Shown here: piece by piece, positions 40,046 through 48,939 of the stretch
Layout of the letters: each line of letters starts with the position of its first letter
Position numbering within the stretch: the stretch's first letter is position 1
Assembly (NCBI GenBank): GCA_024698505.1
Contig: JAILRE010000037.1
Span: 1-53,772, forward strand
Direction: 5' to 3'
From: Clostridiales bacterium
GTDB lineage: Bacteria > Bacillota > Clostridia > Christensenellales > CAG-138
Length of the DNA stretch: 53,772 nucleotides
Notes under the pieces: generated by a model
Seen by the model: only the letters and a program-made list of their open reading frames with translations
The model's database searches: none
What the model was told of the DNA's origin: nothing
Made by a program: the position numbers and the translations under genes

Positions 40046-41218
40046 ATGAATATGGATAACAAGAGGCTTTTCACAAGCGAATCGGTAACGGAGGGGCATC
40101 CCGACAAGGTGTGCGACAATATCGCCGACGCGGTGCTCGACGCGATGCTGACGAACGATAAAAACTCCCGCGTGGCCTGCGAATGCGCGGCGACGACGGG
40201 CATGGTCGTCGTAATGGGCGAGGTAACGACCGACTGCTACGTCGATATACCCAAGCTCGTCCGCGACGTGGTCCTCGACATAGGCTACGACAAGCCCGAG
40301 TACGGCTTCGACGGGCACAGCCTTGCGGTCATCTGCGCCATAAACGGCCAGTCCGCCGATATCGCGATGGGCGTCGACAAGAGCTTTGAGGCCAAGAACG
40401 GCGAGGCGGATCCCCTCGATATAGGCGCGGGCGATCAGGGCATGATGTTCGGCTTCGCCTGCGACGAGACTCCCGAGCTCATGCCCATGCCGATACTGCT
40501 CTCCCACAAGCTGACGAGGAGGCTCACCCAAGTCAGGAAATCGGGGCTCCTCCCGTATCTTCGTCCCGACGGAAAGAGCCAGGTCACGATAGAGTATGAC
40601 GGCGACGTCCCCAAGAGGGTCGATACCGTCGTCATCTCCACCCAGCACGATCCCGACGTCGATATGGAAAAGCTCGCCGAGGATATCAAGCGCGAGGTCA
40701 TCCGCGCCGTCATACCCGCGGAGCTCATGGATGAGAACACCCGCATATTCGTCAACCCCACGGGCAGGTTCGTGATCGGCGGCCCGCAGGGCGACAGCGG
40801 CCTCACCGGCAGGAAGATAATCGTGGACACCTACGGCGGCTACAGCCGTCACGGAGGCGGAAGCTTCTCCGGCAAGGATCCCACCAAGGTGGACAGATCG
40901 GCCGCCTACGCCTGCCGCTACGTTGCGAAGAACCTCGTCGCCCACGGCTGGTGCAGACGCTGCGAGATACAGGTCGCCTACGCGATAGGCGTTGCGAAGC
41001 CCGTATCCGTCAGGGTGGATACCTTCGGCACGGGCAGGCTGCCCGATAAGGAGCTCGAGGCCCTCATTCAGAGGTCCTTCGATTTCCGCCCCGCGGCCAT
41101 AATAGAGAAGTTCGATCTGCGCAGGCCCATCTATAAGGCGACCGCCGCCTACGGGCATTTCGGCAGGACGGACGTCGATCTCCCCTGGGAGAGGACCGAC
41201 CTCGAATTCAAGGAATGA
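40046..41218 (+). CDS. metK: S-adenosylmethionine synthetase
   Basis: A 390-aa MetK, usual length. It makes SAM from methionine and ATP. Motifs: [25 protein letters not shown] (N-terminal His/Asp of the active site), [12 protein letters not shown] (about 125-136), [43 protein letters not shown] (about 250-292). AGGAG is 4 nt before the ATG at 40046 (a second ATG lies at 40052). Controlled by the SAM-I riboswitch upstream. The SDR gene downstream overlaps by 4 nt. Confidence 0.98.
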   Translation: MNMDNKRLFTSESVTEGHPDKVCDNIADAVLDAMLTNDKNSRVACECAATTGMVVVMGEVTTDCYVDIPKLVRDVVLDIGYDKPEYGFDGHSLAVICAINGQSADIAMGVDKSFEAKNGEADPLDIGAGDQGMMFGFACDETPELMPMPILLSHKLTRRLTQVRKSGLLPYLRPDGKSQVTIEYDGDVPKRVDTVVISTQHDPDVDMEKLAEDIKREVIRAVIPAELMDENTRIFVNPTGRFVIGGPQGDSGLTGRKIIVDTYGGYSRHGGGSFSGKDPTKVDRSAAYACRYVAKNLVAHGWCRRCEIQVAYAIGVAKPVSVRVDTFGTGRLPDKELEALIQRSFDFRPAAIIEKFDLRRPIYKATAAYGHFGRTDVDLPWERTDLEFKE

Positions 41219-42027
41219 ACGAAAACAGGGCGATACTGATAACGGGCGCAAGGGGAGGCCTGGGCCGCGCGGCGGTCAGGGCTTTTTCCTCCGCGGGCTA
41301 TCGGGTATTCGCCGCGGATATCACACCGCCCGACGAGGACGATCCGCTCGTTTTCCCCATAGTCATGGACGTAACGAGCGACGAGAGCGTCTCCGCCGCC
41401 GCCGAAACGATAAAAGCCCGCGGCGGGCTTTATGCGATACTGCATATGTCGGGCGTGTACACGATGGATTCGTTCATCGAGATAGAGCCCGGGGAGCTTG
41501 AAAAAATGCTCGCCGTGAACCTCATGGGCGTGTACCGCGTGAACCGCATAATGCTGCCCCTTATCCAAAAGGGCGGCAGGATCGCGATAACCGCGAGCGA
41601 GCTCGCGCCGCTCGATCCCCTGCCCTTCAACGGGATCTATTCCATGACGAAAACCGCCCTGGCAAGCTATTCCAATTCGCTCGCGCTGGAGCTCGATCTC
41701 ATCGGGATACGAGTCGTCACGCTGTATCCCGGCGCATTCGGGGACGGTATGCCGAAGGCCTCCGTCCGCGCCATGGACCGCATGAAGGCGAAGACGCGCC
41801 TTTACCCCGTCGTTTCGGAAAGATTCCGCAATATCGTGATATCGGAGACGGGCAAGGCGAAAAGCCCCGATCTGCTCGCGAAAAGGATACTGCGGATACT
41901 CGAAAGGAAGCGCCCGCCCTTCCGCTGTTACATCAACAATTCCTTAAAGCTCCGGCTGTTTTCCGCCCTCCCCATGGGCGCGCAGGCGTTCCTTCTGCGC
42001 CTTTTGCTGAAACCCAAAACCGAATGA
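41215..42027 (+). CDS. short-chain dehydrogenase/reductase
   Basis: A 270-aa classical SDR. Cofactor motif [13 protein letters not shown] (about 8-20), [10 protein letters not shown] (in place of the usual NNAG), catalytic Ser in ITASELA and [19 protein letters not shown] (Tyr-x-x-x-Lys at about 141-145). Missing Asn-Asn-Ala-Gly is a mild departure. The substrate is not clear. Co-transcribed with metK (4-nt overlap), so it may also be SAM-controlled. Confidence 0.88.
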   Translation: MNENRAILITGARGGLGRAAVRAFSSAGYRVFAADITPPDEDDPLVFPIVMDVTSDESVSAAAETIKARGGLYAILHMSGVYTMDSFIEIEPGELEKMLAVNLMGVYRVNRIMLPLIQKGGRIAITASELAPLDPLPFNGIYSMTKTALASYSNSLALELDLIGIRVVTLYPGAFGDGMPKASVRAMDRMKAKTRLYPVVSERFRNIVISETGKAKSPDLLAKRILRILERKRPPFRCYINNSLKLRLFSALPMGAQAFLLRLLLKPKTE

Positions 42028-42154
42028 TCGCTTCCCCTATGCGCGGCTGACGGCCGCGCTTTTTCATTGCCGGGCGGGGCCTGTAAAATGGGTATGGCTT
42101 TTCGCGGCGGGATAAGGTATAATTTATGATGAAATAATGTATTCGGAGCAGATC

Positions 42155-42586
42155 ATGCTTATTGTTTCCAAATGCCTTACGGGGGAATGCTGCCGATATG
42201 ACGGCAGATCCACGCCCGACGAGGAGATCATCGCCCTCGTGAAAGCGGGAAAGGCTATCGCCGTATGCCCCGAGCAGCTGGGCGGGCTGCCCACGCCGAG
42301 AACGCCGGCGGAGCTCACCGCATCGGGCGAGGCGGTGCTGAGGGGCCGCGGAGCCGCCGTAACAAGGGACGGCCGCGACGTGACGGCCGCGTTTATCGCA
42401 GGCGCGAACGAGGCGCTTCGCATAGCGAAGGAAGCGGGCGCAGAGCGCGCGATACTGAAGGCGAAAAGCCCGTCCTGCGGGCACGGGCTGATCTACGACG
42501 GCAGCTTCAACGGAAGGCTGACCTGCGGCAGCGGAGTGACCGCCGCGCTGTTTATCGGGAACGGCGTCGCGGTCGAAACGAGATAA
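42155..42586 (+). CDS. DUF523 family protein
   Basis: A 143-aa protein with the family start MLIVSKCLTGECCRYDGRS, CPEQLGGLPTPRTPAEL (about 44-60), and KAKSPSCGHGLIYDGSFNGRLTCGSGVTAALF (about 95-125). The conserved Cys suggest a metal or redox centre; function unknown. Start at 42155, with GGAG 6 nt upstream, in place of 42137, to fit the family N-terminus. Confidence 0.92.
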   Translation: MLIVSKCLTGECCRYDGRSTPDEEIIALVKAGKAIAVCPEQLGGLPTPRTPAELTASGEAVLRGRGAAVTRDGRDVTAAFIAGANEALRIAKEAGAERAILKAKSPSCGHGLIYDGSFNGRLTCGSGVTAALFIGNGVAVETR

Positions 42587-42599
42587 CTAAGGGGGATAT

Positions 42600-43307
42600 A
42601 TGGAAAACAGACCTGAAGTCAAGACGAAGGTGCTCGTCGTCGACGACGACAAGCGCATACTCCAGATACTGAGGCTCTATCTCATAAAGGACGGCTACGA
42701 CGTCATCACCGCGGAAAGGGGCGACAACGCTTTGGATCTCGCGCTGTCGGAGTCCCCCGCGATAGTGATACTGGACATAATGCTTCCCGGCATGGACGGC
42801 TGGGAGGTGCTTGAGAACCTTCGCCGTTCGAGCGACGTGCCCGTAATTATGCTGACCGCGAGGGGCGATATCACCGACAGGATACAGGGCCTTGACCGCG
42901 GCGCGGACGATTACATAGTTAAGCCCTTCGAGCCGAAGGAGCTGCTTGCGAGGGTCAAGGCGGTGCTCCGCCGCTCGTTCGCCCCGCAGGAGGAGATAAA
43001 GTCCGTCACGATAGGCGATCTTTCCGTATCGCTGGATAATTACACCGTCTCCCTCGGCGGAAAAAAGCAGGAGATGCCCCCCAAGGAGATCGAGCTCCTG
43101 CACTTCTTCGCGACGCACCCGAACCGCGTCTACACCCGCGATCAGATACTCGACGCCGTTTGGGGCTTCGGCTATTACGGGGACAGCCGCACGGTCGACG
43201 TGCACATCAAGCGTCTGCGCGACCGCCTCGGTGAAAGCCCGTTCTGGAATATCGAAACCATATGGGGCGTGGGCTACCGCTTCAACATAAAGAAGAACGA
43301 AAACTAA
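42600..43307 (+). CDS. two-component response regulator, OmpR/PhoB family
   Basis: A 235-aa regulator. Receiver domain (about 10-125) with DDD acidic pocket, phospho-acceptor Asp in VILDIMLPGMDGWE, Thr in MLTARGD, Lys in VKPFEPKELL. C-terminal winged helix (about 135-230) with YTRDQILDAVWGFGYYGDSRTVDVHIKRLRDRL and GVGYRF. AAGGGGG ribosome site. It pairs with the kinase 30 bp downstream. Confidence 0.96.
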   Translation: MENRPEVKTKVLVVDDDKRILQILRLYLIKDGYDVITAERGDNALDLALSESPAIVILDIMLPGMDGWEVLENLRRSSDVPVIMLTARGDITDRIQGLDRGADDYIVKPFEPKELLARVKAVLRRSFAPQEEIKSVTIGDLSVSLDNYTVSLGGKKQEMPPKEIELLHFFATHPNRVYTRDQILDAVWGFGYYGDSRTVDVHIKRLRDRLGESPFWNIETIWGVGYRFNIKKNEN

Positions 43308-43337
43308 CGGCCGCGGCTCCCCGCGGGAAGGTACAAC

Positions 43338-44801
43338 TTGTTCAAGACCGTCTACTCGAGAATGCTGACGCTGGTCCTTGCGATAGTGCTGGGCCTTTTG
43401 ATCATACTCGGAGTGGCGGTCTCCGTCGCCTTCCGCCAGTTCTACCTTGACGAGACCGAAAACCGCATGAAGCTCGAGGCGGACGAGATAAACGAGCTCG
43501 TCGTCGACCGCTATATCGACGTTGACAAGCGCCCGAGCGCGAGGGAGGAATTCCTCGTAATAGTCCGCCTTTACGACGCATACATCCAGCTCTGTTTCGA
43601 TTCCCCGGAGCTGGGCAGGTACAGCGTCTACTGCGCCGACACGGGCGACCGCTGGCAGGTGGCCGAGGAGGCCGATCTTTCGGAGCAGATACGGGCCGTC
43701 CAGCGCGGGCATTATTCGGAATGCGAATACGGTCTGCTGACAAAAAACACGGGCTTCTACACGCTGACCGTGATGCGCCCGATACTCACGAGCGAGGGCA
43801 GCTCCCTCGGCGTGATATTCTTCCACTACGACATGACGAACGTCAACAGCTCCATCCGCAGGACGCTCTCCAGCATCGCGCTGATATCCGCGATAGCGAT
43901 CGTCGTCTCGGTGCCGCTCGTGATGATACTGGTCAAGAGCATCACGAACCCCATATCCCACATGACGGACGTGGTCAAGGATTTCACGAAGGGCGATTTC
44001 TCACGCAGGGTGAAGCTGAAGGAGAACGGCAAGGACGAGCTGCATAATCTCGGCGCGACGTTCAACGCCATGGCGGACGAGCTGAACACGCTTGAGGCGG
44101 CGCGGCGAAGCTTCGTCGCGAACGTCTCGCACGAGCTGCGCTCCCCCCTCACCTCCATGCGCGGCTTCCTTGAGGCTATGCTGGACTCCACCATCCCGCC
44201 CGAGGATATGGATACGTATCTCGGCATAGTGCTGGACGAGAACCGCCGCATGACGGGCATGGTGAACGATCTTCTGGATCTTGCCAGGATCGAATCGGGG
44301 CAGTACAAGCTGACGCCCTCGGTGTTCGATATGAACGAGCTCATACGCCGCACGGTCATCACGTTCGAGGCGAGGATCGACGCGAAGAAGCTCGGCGTGG
44401 ACGTGAACGTCGGAGACGAGCCGGTATTCGCAGAGGCCGATTATGAAAGGATAACCCAGGTGCTCCACAACCTTGTGGACAACGCCGTGAAATACTCCCC
44501 CGAAAGGGGCGTGCTCGGGATCGAATGCGCGCCGGAAAAGCATATCGTAAGGGTGCGCGTTCAGAACACCGGCCCCGAGATACCCGCGGAGGACATACCC
44601 CATCTGTTCGACCGCTTCTACAAGGCCGAAAAAGCCCATACCCCGAGCGGGACTTCCGGAACGGGGCTTGGGCTTTCGATAGCGAAGCTGATACTCGATC
44701 AGCACGGGCAGGATATTTCGGTCACCTCGCACGACAGCCTGACCTGCTTCGAATTCACGCTAAAGCGCGCTTCGAAGCCGGGCGACAAAAAGGCGCGCTG
44801 A
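43338..44801 (+). CDS. sensor histidine kinase
   Basis: A 487-aa membrane kinase. TM1 at about 10-32, an extracellular sensor domain (about 33-172), TM2 at about 173-197, HAMP (about 198-250), HisKA with NVSHELRSPLTSMRGFLEAM (His about 265), and HATPase_c with N box HNLVDNAVKYSP, FDRFYKAE, and GTGLGLSIAKLI. The start is TTG at 43338 with GGAAGG upstream; ATG at 43362 is an alternative that would shorten the cytoplasmic tail. Partner is the response regulator upstream. Confidence 0.95.
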   Translation: MFKTVYSRMLTLVLAIVLGLLIILGVAVSVAFRQFYLDETENRMKLEADEINELVVDRYIDVDKRPSAREEFLVIVRLYDAYIQLCFDSPELGRYSVYCADTGDRWQVAEEADLSEQIRAVQRGHYSECEYGLLTKNTGFYTLTVMRPILTSEGSSLGVIFFHYDMTNVNSSIRRTLSSIALISAIAIVVSVPLVMILVKSITNPISHMTDVVKDFTKGDFSRRVKLKENGKDELHNLGATFNAMADELNTLEAARRSFVANVSHELRSPLTSMRGFLEAMLDSTIPPEDMDTYLGIVLDENRRMTGMVNDLLDLARIESGQYKLTPSVFDMNELIRRTVITFEARIDAKKLGVDVNVGDEPVFAEADYERITQVLHNLVDNAVKYSPERGVLGIECAPEKHIVRVRVQNTGPEIPAEDIPHLFDRFYKAEKAHTPSGTSGTGLGLSIAKLILDQHGQDISVTSHDSLTCFEFTLKRASKPGDKKAR

Positions 44802-44827
44802 CGCCTGACGAACAGGGAAATAAGCAT

Positions 44828-45391
44828 ATGCGAATCATAACCGATCTTGAATTCAAAACGGATACCCCCACCGCCGTCGCGCTCGGCACGTTCGACGGGG
44901 TTCATTTAGGGCACCGCGCCGTGATAAGCGCCGCGGTCGAAAACGCGAAGGCGAACGGGCTCGTCTCCGCCGTGTTCACTTTCTCCGGCCTCCCCAAAAA
45001 CGCGTTCCTGCCCGAGGGGAAGCGGATCTGCCCGCTCTGCTCCTTTGAGGAAAAGGCGCGGCTTATCGAGGCGCTCGGCGTGGATCTGCTCATATCCCCG
45101 GAATTCACAAGGGAGCTCGCCTCCATGCCGCCCGAGGATTTCGTCAAGGATATCCTTTTCGGCAGGCTCGGCGCGAGGCATATCGTTTGCGGCTTCGATC
45201 ACCGCTTCGGCTTCCGCGGACTCGGCAGCACGGAACTGCTTTTGAAGCTCTGCCGCGGGGCGGGCGTCGGCGTTACGGTGATACCGCCCGTCATGGATAA
45301 CGGGGAGCGCGTCTCCTCCACCTCCATCCGCGCGCTGCTTGAGAACGGCCGCGTTTCGGACGCGCGCCGGCTTCTGGGCCACGATATCTGA
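44828..45391 (+). CDS. ribF: FAD synthetase (FMN adenylyltransferase domain only)
   Basis: A 187-aa protein matching the N-terminal nucleotidyltransferase domain of RibF: VALGTFDGVHLGHRAVI (about 17-33), FTFSGLPKNAF in place of the usual HP, FVKDIL, FDHRFGFRGLGSTELL (about 120-135), and VSSTSIRALLENG (about 160-172). The C-terminal riboflavin kinase domain (about 130 aa) is absent and the frame stops soon after the ISSTxIR motif. It either works as FMN adenylyltransferase with a separate kinase, or has a related role. Ends 12 nt before the next gene. Confidence 0.88.
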   Translation: MRIITDLEFKTDTPTAVALGTFDGVHLGHRAVISAAVENAKANGLVSAVFTFSGLPKNAFLPEGKRICPLCSFEEKARLIEALGVDLLISPEFTRELASMPPEDFVKDILFGRLGARHIVCGFDHRFGFRGLGSTELLLKLCRGAGVGVTVIPPVMDNGERVSSTSIRALLENGRVSDARRLLGHDI

Positions 45392-45402
45392 AAGGAGCCG
45401 AT

Positions 45403-45675
45403 ATGCGCGATCTTACCTACATAGGCTTTTGCGGAGTGGATTGCTCCGCCTGCCCCGACCTTGAAAACGGAAAATGCCCCGGCTGCCGCCTGACCCCATG
45501 GAAGGGGGGCGAGTCCTGTATGCCCGTGAAGTGCTGCGGGAAGAAGGATATCCCCTGCTGCGGCCTCTGCGATACCTTTCCCTGCCCCGATATGGCGGAA
45601 TTTTACGAGGAATCAGAGGGGCATAAAAAGGCACGCGCGCTCATGCTCGCCCTGCGCGGGGAGGAAAAAGTCTGA
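45403..45675 (+). CDS. DUF3795 Cys-rich protein
   Basis: A 90-aa protein with twelve or more Cys in pairs: YIGFCGVDCSACP, CPGCRL, CMPVKCCGKKDIPCCGLCDTFPCPDM. The pattern CGxxCxxCP...CxGC fits the DUF3795 family, a predicted metal-binding protein of unknown function. AAAGGAG ribosome site. Terminator follows. Confidence 0.9.
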   Translation: MRDLTYIGFCGVDCSACPDLENGKCPGCRLTPWKGGESCMPVKCCGKKDIPCCGLCDTFPCPDMAEFYEESEGHKKARALMLALRGEEKV

Positions 45676-45690
45676 TACCGAGAATAAAAA

Positions 45691-45714
45691 AAAAGCGGCC
45701 TCCGGCCGCTTTTA
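45691..45714. terminator. bidirectional terminator
   Basis: AAAAGCGGCC pairs with GGCCGCTTTT around TCC; serves both this operon and the convergent gene at 45727. Confidence 0.9.
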
Positions 45715-45726
45715 TTCACTTACTTA

Positions 45727-46593
45727 TCAATCGCCCGCTTCGCTGTCGGGTACTTCGGTGGGAAGCACGGGCAGATCGTCGCCGGCCTCGGTGGGAAGGC
45801 TGATCTTGGAGAGCTCTTCGCCGTTGGCCTTGGCCTCCTCATACCTTCTCTTGCAGAACTCGCAGAGCCTTGCGCGGTTGGACTCGATAGCGTCCTCGAT
45901 GGAGCCGTCGGTGCAGTTATCGGGGTTGGACCTCTTGATGGACTGGCAGTCGGAGAAGATGTGGAAGCAGTTGCCGTACTTCGTCCACCTTACGCCGTCG
46001 CCGTCGGTGAAGCCATAGCCCTCGGCCTCCTCGGTGAGCTGCTGAACGACCTCGTTGACCTGATCCTGGGTGACGGGATGATAATCGGCGGAGCCGGCGG
46101 AGGCGCCTACGAATACGAGCGCGAGCACGGCGGCGACGATCGTCTTGGTCTTCTGGGGAAGATCCTTCCTGTTGATGATGAGGATTATGGCAAGAGGAGC
46201 GAATATGATGCCTGCCATTATGACGCCCAGCTGGTTCCAGATGAACTGGACGACCTTGTTATGGGACTTGGTGGGATGGATGTGGTTGGCATAGACCCAG
46301 AGCCTTGCGCCGATTACGCAGAGCACGCCCGCTACGATGATGTCGATAATGACGACGATCCAGTTGTTCGGATCGAGGAACAGTACGCGCACCGCGCCGA
46401 AGGGAAGATTCAGGCCGATGTACGGCAGATACATGGCAACGGCGGCAAGCGCCCAGCACACGAACGCCAGTATCCTGTAGATGACGGTATTCTTTTTCTT
46501 GCCGGACTCCTGCTCCTCAAGCTGAGCGAGGGCGGCCTTCAGTGCAGCGGCAGAGGGCTGTTTCTTTTCCGCCGCGGGTTTCTTGGTTTCCAT
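45727..46593 (-). CDS. hypothetical membrane protein with Cys-containing tail
   Basis: A 288-aa protein. An N-terminal Lys/Ala/Glu-rich cytoplasmic part (1-38), four TM segments (about 40-165), then an exported tail. In the tail, GNCFHIFSDCQSIK and LCEFCKRRY resemble the zinc/Cys motif of Ada-like metal-binding or extracellular calcium-regulated proteins (HxxxCxxI and CxxC). GGAGGAAAC is 8 nt before the ATG at 46593; a longer start at 46638 is less likely. Function unknown. Confidence 0.75.
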   Translation of the reverse strand: METKKPAAEKKQPSAAALKAALAQLEEQESGKKKNTVIYRILAFVCWALAAVAMYLPYIGLNLPFGAVRVLFLDPNNWIVVIIDIIVAGVLCVIGARLWVYANHIHPTKSHNKVVQFIWNQLGVIMAGIIFAPLAIILIINRKDLPQKTKTIVAAVLALVFVGASAGSADYHPVTQDQVNEVVQQLTEEAEGYGFTDGDGVRWTKYGNCFHIFSDCQSIKRSNPDNCTDGSIEDAIESNRARLCEFCKRRYEEAKANGEELSKISLPTEAGDDLPVLPTEVPDSEAGD

Positions 46594-46636
46594 CGTCGTT
46601 TCCTCCTTGCCTTGAAGACAATATTTGGTATATTTC

Positions 46637-46665
46637 ATTATAGCATGCTTTGGGGATCAATGCAA
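46637..46665 (-). promoter_or_regulatory. sigma-A promoter
   Basis: Minus strand: TTGCAT (46660-46665), 17-bp spacer, TATAAT (46637-46642). Confidence 0.8.
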
Positions 46666-46732
46666 CTTTTTCCTTACAATTTTCTTCCCTTTCCGACGCG
46701 TATATGATATAATGAGCGCGGAGGTGAATCCC

Positions 46733-47260
46733 ATGAAATACAATCCCGAAAAGAAAACCGAGTTTTCCGTTCCCCTCGCGCTGTGGCAGGTTATCTCCAA
46801 GCTCAGGGAGAACGTTTCCGAAAAGAAGCAGCGCAAGGGCAAGGACGGCGATCTGCGCTATTTCTTCGGCAAATTCCATGAGGACGGCTTCGATATCGCT
46901 CCCAACAAGGGCATACTCACGGGCTACGTTCCCACCGTAAAGGCCGATCTTACCTCGGTCACCGAGTCAAAGCCCGCAAAGGACGGCGCGGGCGTGTACT
47001 CCAACAGCTTCACGCGGCTCGCCCTCGACATGAATATGTCCTCCGGCTCAAAGGCGTTCTCCGTGCTGTGGAGCTGCCTCTGCGCGGTGCTTCTGGGGCT
47101 TGCGCTTTGGCTCAATCTCGCCAAGGGCTTCCAGAACAACTGGTGGACGCTCCTGATAGGGCCCGTTCTCTTTATAGGCGAGCGCATCGCCTGCAACATC
47201 GGCTTCCGCGTCAACGCGCACCGCGTCGTGAAGGCCATAAAGGAAATGCTGAAGGAATGA
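46733..47260 (+). CDS. hypothetical protein with C-terminal membrane hairpin
   Basis: A 175-aa protein; about 110 polar residues followed by two TM segments (about 112-130 and 136-156) and a short basic tail. GGAGGTGA before ATG at 46733. Not recognised. Its terminator is the one split by MITE-like copy 2. Confidence 0.75.
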   Translation: MKYNPEKKTEFSVPLALWQVISKLRENVSEKKQRKGKDGDLRYFFGKFHEDGFDIAPNKGILTGYVPTVKADLTSVTESKPAKDGAGVYSNSFTRLALDMNMSSGSKAFSVLWSCLCAVLLGLALWLNLAKGFQNNWWTLLIGPVLFIGERIACNIGFRVNAHRVVKAIKEMLKE

Positions 47261-47273
47261 TCGGAATAAAGCA

Positions 47274-47288
47274 AAAGGAGCAGGGCTT
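47274..47288 (+). terminator. left arm of a second terminator split by the mobile element
   Basis: AAAGGAGCAGGGCTT stands left of the element and TTATCCCTTGCTCCTTATTTTTT right of it (47548-47570). With the TT duplication removed they give GGAGCAGGG-ctta-TCCCTTGCTCC plus a T-run, a normal terminator. Confidence 0.8.
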
Positions 47289-47547
47289 GGGCGCATTCAC
47301 TTAAGGATAAACAGCCTCAAAAGGTATCTTTTTGCGCCGTGCTGCGTTGAAAATGCTCGGAAGACGGCTAACGGGTATTCCTGCGCTTTTCGCCTTGCCC
47401 GGCACAAAAATCTCCTCTTTTGAGGCGCTTCGCGGTTTTCAGCCTAAAAACAAAAGAAAGATCCGAGGATATCGCTGTCCCCGGATCTTATTGTATTCAT
47501 TGGGTTCTACAGGCTGAAAACCTGCATCTCCTTAAGTGAATGCACCC
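47289..47547. mobile_element. MITE-like element, copy 2 (259 bp, opposite orientation)
   Basis: Same length and nearly the same sequence as copy 1 (36796-37054), reversed. Ends GGGCGCATTCACTTAAGGA (one change) and TCCTTAAGTGAATGCACCC. Probable target duplication TT. The few differences from copy 1 (for example the change in one end) show recent but not fresh duplication. Confidence 0.9.
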
Positions 47548-47577
47548 TTATCCCTTGCTCCTTATTTTTTGCTATTC

Positions 47578-47937
47578 TCAGTCCTCAAGAGCCTTGTTCG
47601 CGATATTGCAGAGCTCGTTGAACGCGTTCATGTCGGTGATGGCGAGATCCGCGAGGACCTTGCGGTTGACTTCGACGCCCGCGAGCTTGAGGCCGTGGAT
47701 GAGCTTGGAGTAGTTGGTGCCGCAGATCCTGGCGCCGGCGTTGATACGGGCGATCCAGAGACGGCGATACTCGCGCTTCTTGAGCTTCCTGCCGACGTAA
47801 GCGTAGGCGAGGGACTTCATTACCTGCTGGCTGGCCGCGCGGTAGAGCTTGGACTTAGCTCCCCAATAGCCCTTGGCCAGCTTAAAAACTTTACGACGCT
47901 TCTTAGCGGCGTTGACTGCTCTCTTAATCCTTGCCAT
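47578..47937 (-). CDS. rplT: ribosomal protein L20
   Basis: A 119-aa L20, complete: MARIKRAVNAAKKRRKVFKLAKGYWGAKSKLYRAA at the N-terminus, WIARINAGARICGTNYSKLIHGLK in the middle. It binds 23S rRNA and represses its own operon through the leader in Bacillota. Last gene of infC-rpmI-rplT. Confidence 0.98.
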   Translation of the reverse strand: MARIKRAVNAAKKRRKVFKLAKGYWGAKSKLYRAASQQVMKSLAYAYVGRKLKKREYRRLWIARINAGARICGTNYSKLIHGLKLAGVEVNRKVLADLAITDMNAFNELCNIANKALED

Positions 47938-47952
47938 TGTTCTTTTCCTCCC

Positions 47953-48153
47953 TTACTTCTTGTACGGTATCAGAGCGCCGATCTTCTTTGCTTCTTCTTC
48001 GGCAATGAAGCCGGCCTGGCGCAGATTGCGCTTACGCTTGGTGGATTTCTTGGTAAGGATGTGGCTCTTGTAAGCCTTGCTCCTCTTGATCTTGCCGCTC
48101 TTTGTGAAGCTGAAACGCTTTGCGGCGCCCCTATGGGTCTTAAGTTTCGGCAT
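47953..48153 (-). CDS. rpmI: ribosomal protein L35
   Basis: A 66-aa L35: [24 protein letters not shown], then [17 protein letters not shown]. Standard length. GGAGG site upstream. Lies 15 nt before rplT. Confidence 0.98.
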   Translation of the reverse strand: MPKLKTHRGAAKRFSFTKSGKIKRSKAYKSHILTKKSTKRKRNLRQAGFIAEEEAKKIGALIPYKK

Positions 48154-48177
48154 GGGATTTCCTCCTGGTAGAAATAA

Positions 48178-48696
48178 TTATTTGTTGGTTTTCGGTGCAA
48201 GGAACATGTACATGTTACGGCCTTCCTGTTTGGGGGGCTTTTCGACGGTCGCGTTTTCGCTCACCATTTCCAGGAAAGTATTCATAACATCGAGGCCGAT
48301 CTCACCATGGGCAGCCTGCCTTCCCCTGAAGCGGATGGAAACCTTGACTTTGTTTCCCGCCTGGAGGAATTTGTTGCACGCTTTGGCTTTGACTTCCATA
48401 TCGTGCGTGTCGATGGTCGCTGAAAGCTGAACTTCCTTCATTTCGACGACGGTCTGATTCCTGCGCTGTTCCTTTTCACGCTTGCTCTGGTCGAAACGAT
48501 ACTTGCCGTAGTCCATGATCTTGCACACGGGCGGGTTTGCCTGGGGCGCGATCTTGACGAGGTCAAGTCCTCTTTCCTCCGCAACGCGGAGCGCGACGGC
48601 TATCTGTACGATGCCCATCTGCTCGCCGTCCTCACCGATAAGGCGGACTTCCTTGTCGCGGATCTGCTCATTGATCATCAATTCATTAGCTGCTAT
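48178..48696 (-). CDS. infC: translation initiation factor IF-3, apparent AUA start
   Basis: A 172-aa IF-3 with INEQIRDKEVRLIGEDGEQMG (N domain), EVQLSATIDTHDMEVKAKA and VSIRFRGRQAAHGEIGLDVM (C domain). GGAGGTGA lies 6 nt before ATA at 48696; reading from there gives AANELMINEQIRDK, which matches the usual IF-3 N-terminus. The next possible starts, TTG at 48681 and ATG at 48678, have no ribosome site. infC is known to use a rare AUU start for autoregulation, since IF-3 rejects non-canonical starts; AUA here would do the same. Confidence 0.93.
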   Translation of the reverse strand: MAANELMINEQIRDKEVRLIGEDGEQMGIVQIAVALRVAEERGLDLVKIAPQANPPVCKIMDYGKYRFDQSKREKEQRRNQTVVEMKEVQLSATIDTHDMEVKAKACNKFLQAGNKVKVSIRFRGRQAAHGEIGLDVMNTFLEMVSENATVEKPPKQEGRNMYMFLAPKTNK

Positions 48697-48852
48697 GGTG
48701 TTTCACCTCCGATAAATATTGGCCTAAAGCAAAATAAAACGGACGGCATACGCCGCCCGTACAAACTTTTTATGAAAGTTTTGCCAATCAGACTGCGCCA
48801 TGACGGAACACGGCGAGTGAGAAGCGGGGCAGCTTCTGCTTCAAGCTTGGTT
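48697..48852 (-). ncRNA. infC-rpmI-rplT leader with attenuator (L20-leader-like)
   Basis: About 150 nt of transcribed leader between the promoter (48853-48880) and infC. It ends with a terminator: minus-strand CGGGCGGC/GCCGTCCG (48740-48759) followed by TTTTATTTTG. Upstream are GAAGCAGAAGCTGC and further pairable segments. This fits the L20-responsive attenuator known in Bacillota; the exact fold was not computed. Confidence 0.7.
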
Positions 48853-48880
48853 ATTATAACATAATCTGCCCGCGTGTCAA
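48853..48880 (-). promoter_or_regulatory. sigma-A promoter of infC operon
   Basis: Minus strand: TTGACA (48875-48880), 16-bp spacer, TATAAT (48853-48858) with an extended TG, TGTTATAAT. Confidence 0.85.
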
Positions 48881-48939
48881 GGGTTTTTTGAAGAAAAAAG
48901 CTATATATTAAGCGATTTCCGGGGCTCCGGGCGGCCTTT

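Noticed and set aside
44525-44827. Long 5' extension of the RibF-like frame into the histidine kinase gene
   Set aside because: It is the shifted-frame shadow of the kinase; the RibF motif VALGTFDGVHLG begins 16 residues after the ATG at 44828 as usual.
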